Origin: an uncultured Bacilli bacterium
GTDB lineage: Bacteria > Bacillota_I > Bacilli_A > ML615J-28 > CAG-313
Assembly: GCA_904501965.1 (NCBI GenBank)
Contig: CAJGCS010000006.1
Coordinates: 1 to 17,355 of the forward strand
Direction of reading: 5' to 3'
DNA: 17,355 nt
A program made the translations under genes and the position numbers. This document shows, one piece after another, positions 1-7,600 of this stretch (positions are counted from its first letter, which is position 1; each line of letters starts with the position of its first letter). The notes beneath the pieces were generated by a model, which was not told where the DNA came from, ran no database searches, and was given only the letters and a program-made list of their open reading frames with translations.

Positions 1-192
1 AATTTAGCACAAGTATTTATTGTATCTAAATTTGATGTTGTTGGAACTAATATTGAAGGTGCAACTACTTATGAATCTGGAGAAATTAAAGTAGAACCAG
101 CTGTTGGTCATACTTGTGAACGTTGTTGGCAAATTGTTGACGAAGTTTCAGAAGATGGCTTATGTGATCGTTGTAAAAAAATCGTAGGATAA
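1..192 (+). CDS. ileS: Isoleucyl-tRNA synthetase, C-terminal end (partial)
   Basis: Only the last 63 codons are present; the gene starts outside the window and ends in TAA at 190-192. The visible peptide carries CERCW and, 16 residues after it begins, CDRC. This is the four-cysteine zinc-binding C-terminal module of bacterial isoleucyl-tRNA synthetase, which helps hold tRNA-Ile during charging in the cytosol. The stretch before it (GEIKVEPAVGHTCERCW) is typical of the end of this enzyme. The closely related end of a formamidopyrimidine-DNA glycosylase also has a zinc finger, but the CERCW spacing and preceding text fit IleRS better. The next gene begins 16 bases after the stop, with its ribosome binding site directly behind the stop, so they are probably cotranscribed. 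Confidence 0.9.
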   Translation, partial: NLAQVFIVSKFDVVGTNIEGATTYESGEIKVEPAVGHTCERCWQIVDEVSEDGLCDRCKKIVG

Positions 193-208
193 TTAGGAGG
201 AACTTTGC

Positions 209-1069
209 ATGATTATTCATTTCTTTAAAAATCGTGCTAAAGACAGAATTGATTTTTCTCAATTAATCGATGATTATTTTGATTCAATCGAGAATTCTAA
301 AATCGAGTCAACAGACGAAGAACTAAAAGTTACAATTAACTTACCACAATTTGCATGTGAATATACATATTTGATCACAAAAAGATCAAGAGTATCTAGT
401 ATCTATAAACTAAATTCAGAATTTGTTAATATTAACTTATTATGTGAAATACCTGAGGTTTTACCTCAATATGTAATGAGAATAATCTTAAAACAAATTA
501 ATGAACTATGTGAAAAGTTTGAATTATCAATTTATCATGATCAAATTGATAACATCAAAGATTTTAAATTATTTGAACTTTTACAACTATTAATCAAAGA
601 CCGTGCGAAATATTTAAGAGAAAATCCAACTTATGTTGCTTATTCAATTCCAGAACATATTTTAAATCAAGTTTGTTTATATCAACAAATTTGTGATCGC
701 TTACCTTCGCTTGTTAGTAATGATGTTATTCCATGTAATTATATTACACTTATGGATAAACATTCTAAAAATGTTGAGTTTGCGATAAACTGGAAAGTAG
801 AACAACCTGTTGTTTTCCCTCCTGAACTTTCATACGTTCAAGTCGAAGAAGAAGATAATTTAATCGTATTAATTCCTGCTGATATATTCTTTAAATATGC
901 AACAAGATTTACATCTGAAATTAAAGATAAAACAGTAGATTTAAAGATGATGTATTTAAATGAAAAAGGATGTCTAAAAGTTAAGAAATTATTAAAGAAA
1001 ATGAAAAAACATATGGTTTCAATTTCTAATTTCGACATCATTAGCCTTACAAATTTAATTGAGGAGTAA
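209..1069 (+). CDS. Protein of unknown function (286 aa) between ileS and deoC
   Basis: I do not recognise this family. The start is supported by AGGAGG at 195-200, eight bases before the ATG. No signal peptide, membrane segment or known catalytic motif is visible, so a cytosolic protein is likely. The N-terminal part is acidic with alternating hydrophobic residues. The middle (about residues 85-165) looks helical and leucine-rich (for example FELLQLLIKDRAKYL), and the C-terminal part ends in a lysine-rich helix (KKLLKKMKKHM, about 258-268) followed by a short hydrophobic tail. Its last codons contain the ribosome binding site of deoC (GAGGAG at 1061-1066), and the deoC start lies three bases after its stop, so it sits firmly inside the ileS-deoC-deoD transcription unit. 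Codon use resembles its neighbours, which argues for a real gene. A role in nucleoside metabolism or translation would only be guilt by association. Confidence 0.8.
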   Translation: MIIHFFKNRAKDRIDFSQLIDDYFDSIENSKIESTDEELKVTINLPQFACEYTYLITKRSRVSSIYKLNSEFVNINLLCEIPEVLPQYVMRIILKQINELCEKFELSIYHDQIDNIKDFKLFELLQLLIKDRAKYLRENPTYVAYSIPEHILNQVCLYQQICDRLPSLVSNDVIPCNYITLMDKHSKNVEFAINWKVEQPVVFPPELSYVQVEEEDNLIVLIPADIFFKYATRFTSEIKDKTVDLKMMYLNEKGCLKVKKLLKKMKKHMVSISNFDIISLTNLIEE

Positions 1070-1072
1070 ATT

Positions 1073-1735
1073 ATGCAAGTAAATAAATTTATTGACCACA
1101 CTATTTTAAAAGCTGTTGCAACAAAAGATGATGTTAAAAAGATTTGCGACGAAGCGATTAAATATGATTTTAAGAGTGTTTGTATTAATCCTGCAAACGT
1201 TGCTTTAGCGAAAGAATTATTAGAAGATTCTGATGTTTTAGTATGTACTGTTATTGGTTTTCCTCTTGGAGCTAATACAAAAGAAATCAAAGCTTTAGAA
1301 ACATTAGATGCTATTAAAAATGGCGCTGATGAAATCGATATGGTAATTAATGTTGGTAAAGCAAAAGAACATGATTATGACTATATTGAAGAAGAAATTA
1401 AATTAGTTGTTGCATCAGCAGCAGGTAAGACTGTTAAAGTAATTATTGAAACTTGTTATTTAACAGATGAAGAAAAAGTTGAATGTTGTTTAGCCGCAAA
1501 ACGTGCAAATGCTACATTTGTTAAAACATCAACTGGCTTTGGTACAGGTGGTGCTACTAAAGAAGATATCGCACTTATGAGAGCAACTGTTGGTGAAGAA
1601 ATGGGCGTTAAAGCAAGTGGTGGCGTAAGATCTTTAGAAGATCTAGAACAAATGGTTGAAGCAGGTGCATCAAGAATTGGCGCATCAAGTGGTGTTGCAA
1701 TCATGGAAAATTCAATTTCAAAAAGTGATTACTAG
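1073..1735 (+). CDS. deoC: Deoxyribose-phosphate aldolase
   Basis: Cleaves 2-deoxyribose 5-phosphate to acetaldehyde and glyceraldehyde 3-phosphate, the last step of deoxynucleoside breakdown in the cytosol. The class I aldolase signatures are all visible: the Schiff-base lysine in FVKTSTGF (K151), the second active-site lysine in GVKASGGVR (K180) and the aspartate of DEIDMVINVG (D89). The length of 220 residues is normal, and the N-terminus (FIDHTILKA) matches the family. The start ATG is seven bases from GAGGAG, which lies inside the end of the previous gene, suggesting translational coupling. The stop is TAG, the only non-TAA stop in the window, and it overlaps the deoD ribosome binding site. 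Pairing with DeoD next door fits purine deoxynucleoside degradation: the ribose phosphate made by DeoD and Pdp needs a mutase (DeoB) that is not in this window. Confidence 0.97.
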   Translation: MQVNKFIDHTILKAVATKDDVKKICDEAIKYDFKSVCINPANVALAKELLEDSDVLVCTVIGFPLGANTKEIKALETLDAIKNGADEIDMVINVGKAKEHDYDYIEEEIKLVVASAAGKTVKVIIETCYLTDEEKVECCLAAKRANATFVKTSTGFGTGGATKEDIALMRATVGEEMGVKASGGVRSLEDLEQMVEAGASRIGASSGVAIMENSISKSDY

Positions 1736-1744
1736 GAGGATTTT

Positions 1745-2464
1745 ATGAGCATTCCTACACCTCATATTCAAGTAAAAGAACAAGGCGTTATCGCAAAACG
1801 AGTACTAATGCCTGGTGACCCTTTAAGAGCAAAATATATTGCAGAAACATTTTTAGAAAATGTAGAACAATTTAATGGCGTACGTGGTATGCTTGGTTTT
1901 ACTGGAACATACAAAGGTAGAAAAATCTCTGTTATGGGTTCTGGTATGGGTATGCCAAGTATTGGTATTTATTCATATGAATTATTTGCATTCTATGGTG
2001 TTGAAGAAATCATTAGAATCGGTTCAGCTGGTGCTTATAGCCCAGAGTTGGATTTATATGATGTTGTTGTTGCAAAAAATGCTTTTAGCGAATCTAGTTA
2101 TGCTTATATTCAAAGTGATAAGAAATTTACTTCACAAGTTTTAGATGCAAATGAAGATTTAACTAAACGTATTGTTGAAACTGCAGATCGTCTTGGTATT
2201 AAAACACATCTTGAAACAATTCATTCATCAGATGTTTTCTATGGTCAAGCAAAAGATACATGTACTCGTTTATATAATGAACATAAATGTGCATGTGTAG
2301 AAATGGAATCTTTTGCATTATTCCACAATGCAAATACACTTGGGAAAAAGGCAGCTTGTATTTTAACAATTTCTGATTCACTTGTAACTCATAAAGCTAC
2401 AACTTCAGAAGAAAGACAGTATGCTTTTGAACAAATGATGAAAATCGCTTTAGAATTAGAATAA
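1745..2464 (+). CDS. deoD: Purine-nucleoside phosphorylase, DeoD type
   Basis: Phosphorolyses purine (deoxy)nucleosides to the free base and (deoxy)ribose 1-phosphate; the bacterial DeoD type is usually a hexamer accepting both 6-amino and 6-oxo purines. Visible motifs are the phosphate-binding GDPLR near residues 24-28, RIGSAG (91-96), the ribose- and base-binding VEMES (185-189) and ISDSL with the catalytic aspartate (D211). The length of 239 residues is the usual size. The N-terminal TPHI carries the histidine that completes a neighbouring subunit's site in the family. The ribosome binding site AGGAGGA (1734-1740) overlaps the deoC stop and sits four bases before the ATG. The gene is the last of the ileS-hypothetical-deoC-deoD run and is followed by a hairpin. 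Confidence 0.97.
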   Translation: MSIPTPHIQVKEQGVIAKRVLMPGDPLRAKYIAETFLENVEQFNGVRGMLGFTGTYKGRKISVMGSGMGMPSIGIYSYELFAFYGVEEIIRIGSAGAYSPELDLYDVVVAKNAFSESSYAYIQSDKKFTSQVLDANEDLTKRIVETADRLGIKTHLETIHSSDVFYGQAKDTCTRLYNEHKCACVEMESFALFHNANTLGKKAACILTISDSLVTHKATTSEERQYAFEQMMKIALELE

Positions 2465-2472
2465 TAATTTAA

Positions 2473-2497
2473 AAACCGGAAGTTTTACTTCCGGTTT
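2473..2497 (+). terminator. Terminator-like hairpin after deoD
   Basis: A perfect 10-base-pair stem (AAACCGGAAG / CTTCCGGTTT) with a TTTTA loop begins eight bases after the deoD stop. The GC core is strong, but the downstream tract is AATATAATTATAA rather than a clean run of T, so termination may be partial. The stem has A on its left arm and T on its right, so the right arm itself supplies three T residues. The next gene could be served by readthrough, because I see no convincing promoter between 2498 and 2534. Confidence 0.7.
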
Positions 2498-2546
2498 AAT
2501 ATAATTATAAATACTGGTAATAATATTTATAGATAAAGGAGGTCAA

Positions 2547-3839
2547 ATGGATAATTTAGAAAAAAATATGGGATTTAAACATATTCTTATAAAAGAGAAA
2601 AATCAAAATGTTCCTTTATATTATTGTCATTCTACAAAATTTAAAACATTTTATACATATTGTGTATTTTTTAAAGAATATGAAAAAATTTCTTCATTAC
2701 ATTTTGAGATCTTAGGAAAACTTCTAAATCGTACAACTTTAAAACACCCTACAGAACAACAACTTAGTGTATATTGTGCTAATCTATATGATATGTACCA
2801 TTATGTATCAACTAAACAATTACCTCATTATGATGATATGCTTTTTAGAACTGGAACAGTTAATAAAAAGTATATACATGAAGATATTGATTTGTTAGAT
2901 GAATCAATAAGTCTTTTAAAAGAAACAATTTTTGAACCAAACTTTTCAGAAGAAATTTTAGAAGATATTAAATTAACAACAATTAATAAAATCAATAATG
3001 CCAAAAATAACAACTTATATAATGTTACTAAAAAATTTAATCTTGAACGTTTTAGTGGCGAGTTAATTGAAGAACAAATGTATATTAATCCTGAAGATGT
3101 TGAAGCTGTTACAATGGATGATATTAAAAAGGCATATGATAATTTATTAAAGTGCCCTCATATTTATGTTTATATCGGTGAGGATAGTTTAGAAGATGTA
3201 GTTAGTTCTTTATCTGGTTTTGATTTTCCTGTTTCTGAAAAAGTCGAATTAAAAAATGAATGTAGACATAATAAAATACTAGAAAAAGTAAAAGAAGTAC
3301 ATCTAGACGAAGATTTAAATCAATCACAATTATTGATAGGTTTAAGAACAAATATTTATAATCGAGATGATGACTATTATTCAATGGTATTTTGTGAACT
3401 ATTACTTGGCGGAGATTCAAACTCAGAGTTATTTAGAGTTATAAGAAAAAATAATAATTTAGCATATGATATTAGTTTTAGATATAATTCGTTATATGGG
3501 TTTATAACAATTAAAGCAGGCGTAGATAAAAACAACCTTGAGAAAACGTATGAATTAGTTAAAGAAGTTATTAGTAACTTTCAAAAAGGTAATATTTCTA
3601 AAGAACATCTTGAAATAGAAAAGAAATATTTAATATCAAATATAAAAACAGAATTTGATGATTTTTCTAGCCATTATAATCTAGCATTATCTCATTATCG
3701 TGGTGATAAAATTAAAACTGTTGAAGAAAAAATAGAATTAATAAACTCTATTACAGTTGATGATATTAAACGAGCAGCTAATAGTATGGAATATGAACTT
3801 GTTTATTTTGTAAGAGGTACTAAAGATGAAAGTAATTAA
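2547..3839 (+). CDS. M16-family peptidase-like protein, YmfF type (probably non-catalytic)
   Basis: A 430-residue relative of the M16 (pitrilysin, processing peptidase) family, matching the YmfF-like partner found beside a YmfH-like protein in many Firmicutes. The family fold is suggested by two similar halves; the second contains LLLGGDSNSELFRVIRKNN, the usual C-terminal domain signature of M16 proteins. The HxxEH zinc motif expected in the first 80 residues is absent, so this subunit is probably not catalytic and would act with the active partner encoded next. Members are annotated in some databases as associated with the 5-aminopentanol modification of elongation factor P; I treat that as a family label, not shown here. 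The start has a near-perfect AAAGGAGGT at 2535-2543, three bases before the ATG. Its end overlaps the next gene by 14 bases. No signal peptide is visible. Confidence 0.85.
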   Translation: MDNLEKNMGFKHILIKEKNQNVPLYYCHSTKFKTFYTYCVFFKEYEKISSLHFEILGKLLNRTTLKHPTEQQLSVYCANLYDMYHYVSTKQLPHYDDMLFRTGTVNKKYIHEDIDLLDESISLLKETIFEPNFSEEILEDIKLTTINKINNAKNNNLYNVTKKFNLERFSGELIEEQMYINPEDVEAVTMDDIKKAYDNLLKCPHIYVYIGEDSLEDVVSSLSGFDFPVSEKVELKNECRHNKILEKVKEVHLDEDLNQSQLLIGLRTNIYNRDDDYYSMVFCELLLGGDSNSELFRVIRKNNNLAYDISFRYNSLYGFITIKAGVDKNNLEKTYELVKEVISNFQKGNISKEHLEIEKKYLISNIKTEFDDFSSHYNLALSHYRGDKIKTVEEKIELINSITVDDIKRAANSMEYELVYFVRGTKDESN

Positions 3840-5112
3840 TAATACATTTTACAATGAAACTATTTATACAAAAAAATTAAGTAATGGCTTAACAATTTAC
3901 TTAATGCCAAGAAAACAATTCTCTAATTTTTCAGCTGTTTTTGCGACAGATTATGGAAGCTTTGATTATGAATTTATGGATCTTACTAATAATACAGTTG
4001 TTAAAACTCCCCAAGGCGTTGCACATTTCTTAGAACATAAAATGTTTGATGAAGAAGATGGAACAGATGTATCTGATAAACTTATTGAAATTGGGATTGA
4101 TTCAAATGCTTATACATCATATGATATTACAGCTTATTTTGTCTCAGGTAATCAAAATATTAAACAAGCTGTTGAAATCTTACTAGATTTTGTTCAAAAA
4201 CCTAATATTACAGATGATACTGTTGAAAGTGAAAAAGAAATTATTTGCCAAGAACTTATGATGTATAAAGAAAATCCACTTTCAAATTCACGAATTAATC
4301 ATTTAAAACTTCTTTACGGAGATAGTGATAGAGTCATTCAAGATATTGGTGGAACGGTTGAAAGTGTAAATGAAATTGATAAAGAAACTTTATTAAAATG
4401 CTATGATATTTTCTATCATCCTAGTAATATGTGTTTATCTGTTGTTGGTAATTTTGATCCAAATGAAATGTTATCATTAATTGAAGAAAATCAAAATAAA
4501 AAAGAATTTAAAAAAGAAGTTGAAATTAAACATTTAAATGATGAATATTTTGAAGTTACAGAAAATATTGATAAAGAAGAATATTTAAATATTAAAACCC
4601 CAATTGCAGTTATTGGATTTAAATTTCCTTATTTAGAACTTGATGATATCACATTAGCTCGTTATGGATATGCGTTAGATTTTTTATTTGATGCTTATTT
4701 CGGAGAATATTCTAACATAATTGAAAGATTAAGAGAAATTAAAGTTAATGTTCCACTTAACTATGCAATAACATATACCAAAGGTTATGGATATTTTAGA
4801 GCATCTGTTACTACATCAAAATATGAAGATGTACTTAATTTAGTAAAAAAGATATTAGATGAAATTATTGAAAATGGAATTTCAGAAGAGCAATTAAAAT
4901 TAATGAAAAGAAGAACATACACAGCACATATAAAACGTTTTAACAATAATGAAACACTTGCTGAGGATTTAGTTTCAATTCATAAAAAGAAAAGAGATTT
5001 ATTTGACTCTATTGAATTATGTAATAAAGTATCTATTAATGATGTTAGAGAAGTAATAAATATAATTAAAAACAGAGCAATTTGTACATATGTTGCAAAA
5101 CCCAAAAAATAA
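3826..5112 (+). CDS. M16-family zinc peptidase, YmfH type
   Basis: A 428-residue M16 peptidase-like protein. The inverted zinc motif HFLEH lies at residues 67-71 (two histidine ligands with the catalytic glutamate), and a downstream glutamate in CQEL (E143) is placed, about 70 residues on, where the third zinc ligand is expected. The N-terminal KLSNGLTIYLMPRK is the standard opening of the family. Together with the upstream YmfF-like subunit it probably forms a heterodimeric cytosolic peptidase, as M16B pairs do; no signal peptide is seen. The start ATG lies inside the end of ymfF, with AGAGGT about eight bases upstream, so translation is likely coupled. The stop TAA is directly at the foot of a long two-way terminator. 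A wider Firmicutes neighbourhood often includes a short-chain dehydrogenase (YmfI), which is not present here. Confidence 0.88.
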   Translation: MKVINNTFYNETIYTKKLSNGLTIYLMPRKQFSNFSAVFATDYGSFDYEFMDLTNNTVVKTPQGVAHFLEHKMFDEEDGTDVSDKLIEIGIDSNAYTSYDITAYFVSGNQNIKQAVEILLDFVQKPNITDDTVESEKEIICQELMMYKENPLSNSRINHLKLLYGDSDRVIQDIGGTVESVNEIDKETLLKCYDIFYHPSNMCLSVVGNFDPNEMLSLIEENQNKKEFKKEVEIKHLNDEYFEVTENIDKEEYLNIKTPIAVIGFKFPYLELDDITLARYGYALDFLFDAYFGEYSNIIERLREIKVNVPLNYAITYTKGYGYFRASVTTSKYEDVLNLVKKILDEIIENGISEEQLKLMKRRTYTAHIKRFNNNETLAEDLVSIHKKKRDLFDSIELCNKVSINDVREVINIIKNRAICTYVAKPKK

Positions 5113-5172
5113 AACCAAGATACAAGAATGAACTTAAGTTTTATTAAACTTGTTCATTTTAGTATCTTGGTT
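5113..5172. terminator. Bidirectional terminator between convergent ymfH-like and gerC-like genes
   Basis: A long hairpin of three stacked stems: AACCAAGATAC (5113-5123) with GTATCTTGGTT (5162-5172), AATGAAC (5127-5133) with GTTCATT (5152-5158), and AAGTTT (5136-5141) with AAACTT (5146-5151) around a TATT loop. The rightward side is followed by TTCTTTTAT, and the leftward side by the complement of an A-rich tract (TTTTATTTTTT), so it can end transcription in both directions. Both stop codons lie within four bases of its feet. Confidence 0.9.
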
Positions 5173-5175
5173 CTT

Positions 5176-6228
5176 TTATATTAAACTTATGTTAAACTTA
5201 AAATCAAGTTTTATTTCTTTATAATTGTATTTATTTTTATACCTATAGCCTATATTAAAAAAATCAATATCATAATTTATTAATGTATCATTCATCAAAA
5301 TAATATCATTTGAAATTTTCTTAATTAAGATTTCTTTTAATTCATTTTCATTATTGTCTAAGTTTGCATTTAAAAAAGCACCATTAATGTCAACTTCAAT
5401 TATAAGTTTATTATTTTTGATATAATAATCTATCTTAAATTTATTCGGAGAAAAGTTATAAACTTCTGAAGCCTCCTCAATAACGATAGTTCTATTGCCA
5501 TTTGTAATAAAATAACCAAGTCCATGAAGATTTATATATTTAAAACTTATTAACTGATTAGATTCATTTATAAAACTACATCCATCAAAGTTTAATGAAA
5601 TATATTTTTCTTCTCCACTTTCTATAACACCTTTTTTTAACTTTATTTTTTGATAAGATACAGTATAATTAGGAATTAATACATCATTACATAAATTATT
5701 ATAAGTAACATGATTAACAGGAATATTATTTTGTGTATTTACCAAAATTGTATAATATCCGCTTACTTCAGAAAAATGTTCTATTTTATATAATTCAGCT
5801 AAATTATCACTTGTTGTATAAATTTCAAAAGAAGGGTTATAATTAATATTATTTACAAAATAGTCAATTAAATGTTTTAAGTTATTACTTGTAAAAAAAC
5901 TTTCACTTAATACAAGACTTCTGACATGTCTTAAGTCAAACTTTGTATTTGAGTTATTCCTTATTTTATTTTCGGCACCTAAAATTGTTTTATCTGTTTC
6001 TTTAGCTGTATAAGCATGGGTATTTGTGAAAGATGCACTATTTCCTGTTTGGGCAAATGTATAGTTATTTAAAATAAAAAAATACATCGTAAATTCATCT
6101 GATTCTATGTTATAGTCAATTCCAATTGAATTAACAAAGGTTATTTGCGTAATACTACGGTAATCATGTGTTGTTGAAAAAACAAACAAAGAAAATAATA
6201 TTAAAATAAAAAATAGTATCTTTTTCAT
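5176..6228 (-). CDS. Spore germination protein, Ger(x)C (GerAC) family
   Basis: The third gene of a germinant receptor operon. GerC-family subunits are normally lipoproteins on the outer face of the spore inner membrane, working with the A and B subunits to sense germinants. A 350-residue length is close to the family's usual 370 or so. The N-terminus has a lysine pair and a hydrophobic segment (residues 4-18), then THDYRSI followed by FVNSIGID. This aligns with the family's CWDxRE(L/I) and the later GIGID element, but threonine 20 stands where the lipidated cysteine should be, so this copy should not be lipidated by the usual route. Start ATG lies one base after the gerA stop; only a weak AAGGA about 14 bases upstream is seen, so it may rely on reinitiation after gerA. 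The region is more AT-rich than the flanking genes. Confidence 0.8.
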   Translation of the reverse strand: MKKILFFILILFSLFVFSTTHDYRSITQITFVNSIGIDYNIESDEFTMYFFILNNYTFAQTGNSASFTNTHAYTAKETDKTILGAENKIRNNSNTKFDLRHVRSLVLSESFFTSNNLKHLIDYFVNNINYNPSFEIYTTSDNLAELYKIEHFSEVSGYYTILVNTQNNIPVNHVTYNNLCNDVLIPNYTVSYQKIKLKKGVIESGEEKYISLNFDGCSFINESNQLISFKYINLHGLGYFITNGNRTIVIEEASEVYNFSPNKFKIDYYIKNNKLIIEVDINGAFLNANLDNNENELKEILIKKISNDIILMNDTLINYDIDFFNIGYRYKNKYNYKEIKLDFKFNISLI

Positions 6229-6229
6229 A

Positions 6230-7600
6230 TTAAGTTCTTTGATCCTTTCTTACTGGAAATAAAAAATTAAATATATTTTTGAAGTTTACTGGAGAAAATG
6301 GTGCAAGGTAGCTTTCTTTGAATGTTTTTTGACTTCTTAAATAAAGTAGTACAAGGATTGATGATGCAATAAATCCTGTTAAACCAAGTAAATATGAAAA
6401 AAGCAAAATAATAAATCTAGCAATATTCATTGATGTAATAAGGTAAGTATTTGTCGTTACTGCAAAACTAGAAAGATAAGATAAAGATGTTACCATCATA
6501 ACTAAAGAACCAATTGTTCCTGATTGAATTGCGTTTTGGCCAACGACTAAACTACCAAAAAAAATAACAATACTTTGAATATAGTTTTGAGGAGACCTTG
6601 AAGTTGCATACCTGTAAAACTCATACAAAAATAAGATTATAAGTATTTCTATAAAAATTGGAAAAGATGTTCCTCTTTCTGTTGACTGAATGTTTGCGAT
6701 AAAAACAGGAGATAAAAAGGATGTATGATAATTTATAATAGATATAAAAAACCCAAGTAAGAATACAGAAATAACCAAAAATATACTCACAAAAACCTTA
6801 TTTAAAAAACTGAAATATTTTGGAGTATTAATTTCATTTTTAACTGATGAGAAGTTAGATAAAGTAGTTGGAAGTATTAATGCAATAGGAGAATTATCAA
6901 GTAAGATTGCAACTTTACCATTAATTATGTTAGAGCAAATTGTACCTGGATGTGATGTAAAAAAACTAAGAGGAACAAGTGTATCAGGTGATATATCATT
7001 TGCAAGATCATTGACATTCAAATAGTAATCCTTATTTAAACAGTAAACACTTTCTTTAATCTCTTTAACATAATCTTCATTTTTAAATAAATCTAAATAT
7101 AAAATATAACAATCACTTTTTGATTTATTGCCAATAATAGTGTGTTTAATAACTAAATCTTCATTTTTAAGTCTTTTTGTTAATAAAGCTACATTGTCAA
7201 TCGCATTATCTGTTAAATCGTTTTTAGATTCAAAGACATTTGTAGGATCTATATGAGAGGGTTGTGTTTTTATATCAGATAGTTTTGATAATTCGACAAA
7301 ATAATTGAATCGTTCATTAACAGAAAATATAATATTTCCTTTTGAAAGCTGATATTTGATAATACTTAAATCAATTTTATCAAATACCTTTATAGATCCA
7401 GGAAAAAAATCATCTAAAGAGTGGTAGTTTGTTTTGGTAATTTTATTGAAATAATGCTCATTAAAAAAATCAATATTACATATCCCACGGTAATAATATA
7501 CTTCAAAGGAAAGATCATTTTTATTTAATATTATTTTTTCTAAGAAATCGTTTTTTGAAGAAATTTCATTAATTAATTTTTTTATCTTCGGAATTTGCAT
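6230..7600 (-). CDS. Spore germination protein, GerA (GerAA) family
   Basis: The A subunit of a GerA-type germinant receptor, 456 residues. A soluble N-terminal part (about 1-265) includes VALLTKRLKN, matching the conserved arginine-rich helix position, and NGKVAILLDNSPIALILP (about 227-244), the family's hallmark strand. The membrane part (about 267-425) has roughly five hydrophobic segments, with FFGSLVVGQNAIQSG (347-361) being the strongly conserved IVG-LVIGQAAV-AG element and a terminal YLAPFSPVNF matching the usual PYL-P-SP ending. The highly conserved TERPD-like stretch before the hallmark strand is degenerate here (FFTSHPGTIC). The start is set by AAAGGAG six bases upstream on this strand, inside the end of gerB, with which it overlaps by 32 bases. 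Likely located in the inner spore membrane with the B and C subunits. Confidence 0.85.
   Translation of the reverse strand: MQIPKIKKLINEISSKNDFLEKIILNKNDLSFEVYYYRGICNIDFFNEHYFNKITKTNYHSLDDFFPGSIKVFDKIDLSIIKYQLSKGNIIFSVNERFNYFVELSKLSDIKTQPSHIDPTNVFESKNDLTDNAIDNVALLTKRLKNEDLVIKHTIIGNKSKSDCYILYLDLFKNEDYVKEIKESVYCLNKDYYLNVNDLANDISPDTLVPLSFFTSHPGTICSNIINGKVAILLDNSPIALILPTTLSNFSSVKNEINTPKYFSFLNKVFVSIFLVISVFLLGFFISIINYHTSFLSPVFIANIQSTERGTSFPIFIEILIILFLYEFYRYATSRSPQNYIQSIVIFFGSLVVGQNAIQSGTIGSLVMMVTSLSYLSSFAVTTNTYLITSMNIARFIILLFSYLLGLTGFIASSILVLLYLRSQKTFKESYLAPFSPVNFKNIFNFLFPVRKDQRT

Noticed and set aside
838..1290. 150-residue open frame on the minus strand across the unknown gene and deoC
   Set aside because: It lies antisense to two well-supported genes, has no ribosome binding site and its protein looks like the shadow of their codon bias.
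2500..2505. TATAAT as a promoter -10 for the ymfF-like gene
   Set aside because: It follows the hairpin immediately and has no matching -35; the hairpin arm would overlap the needed region.
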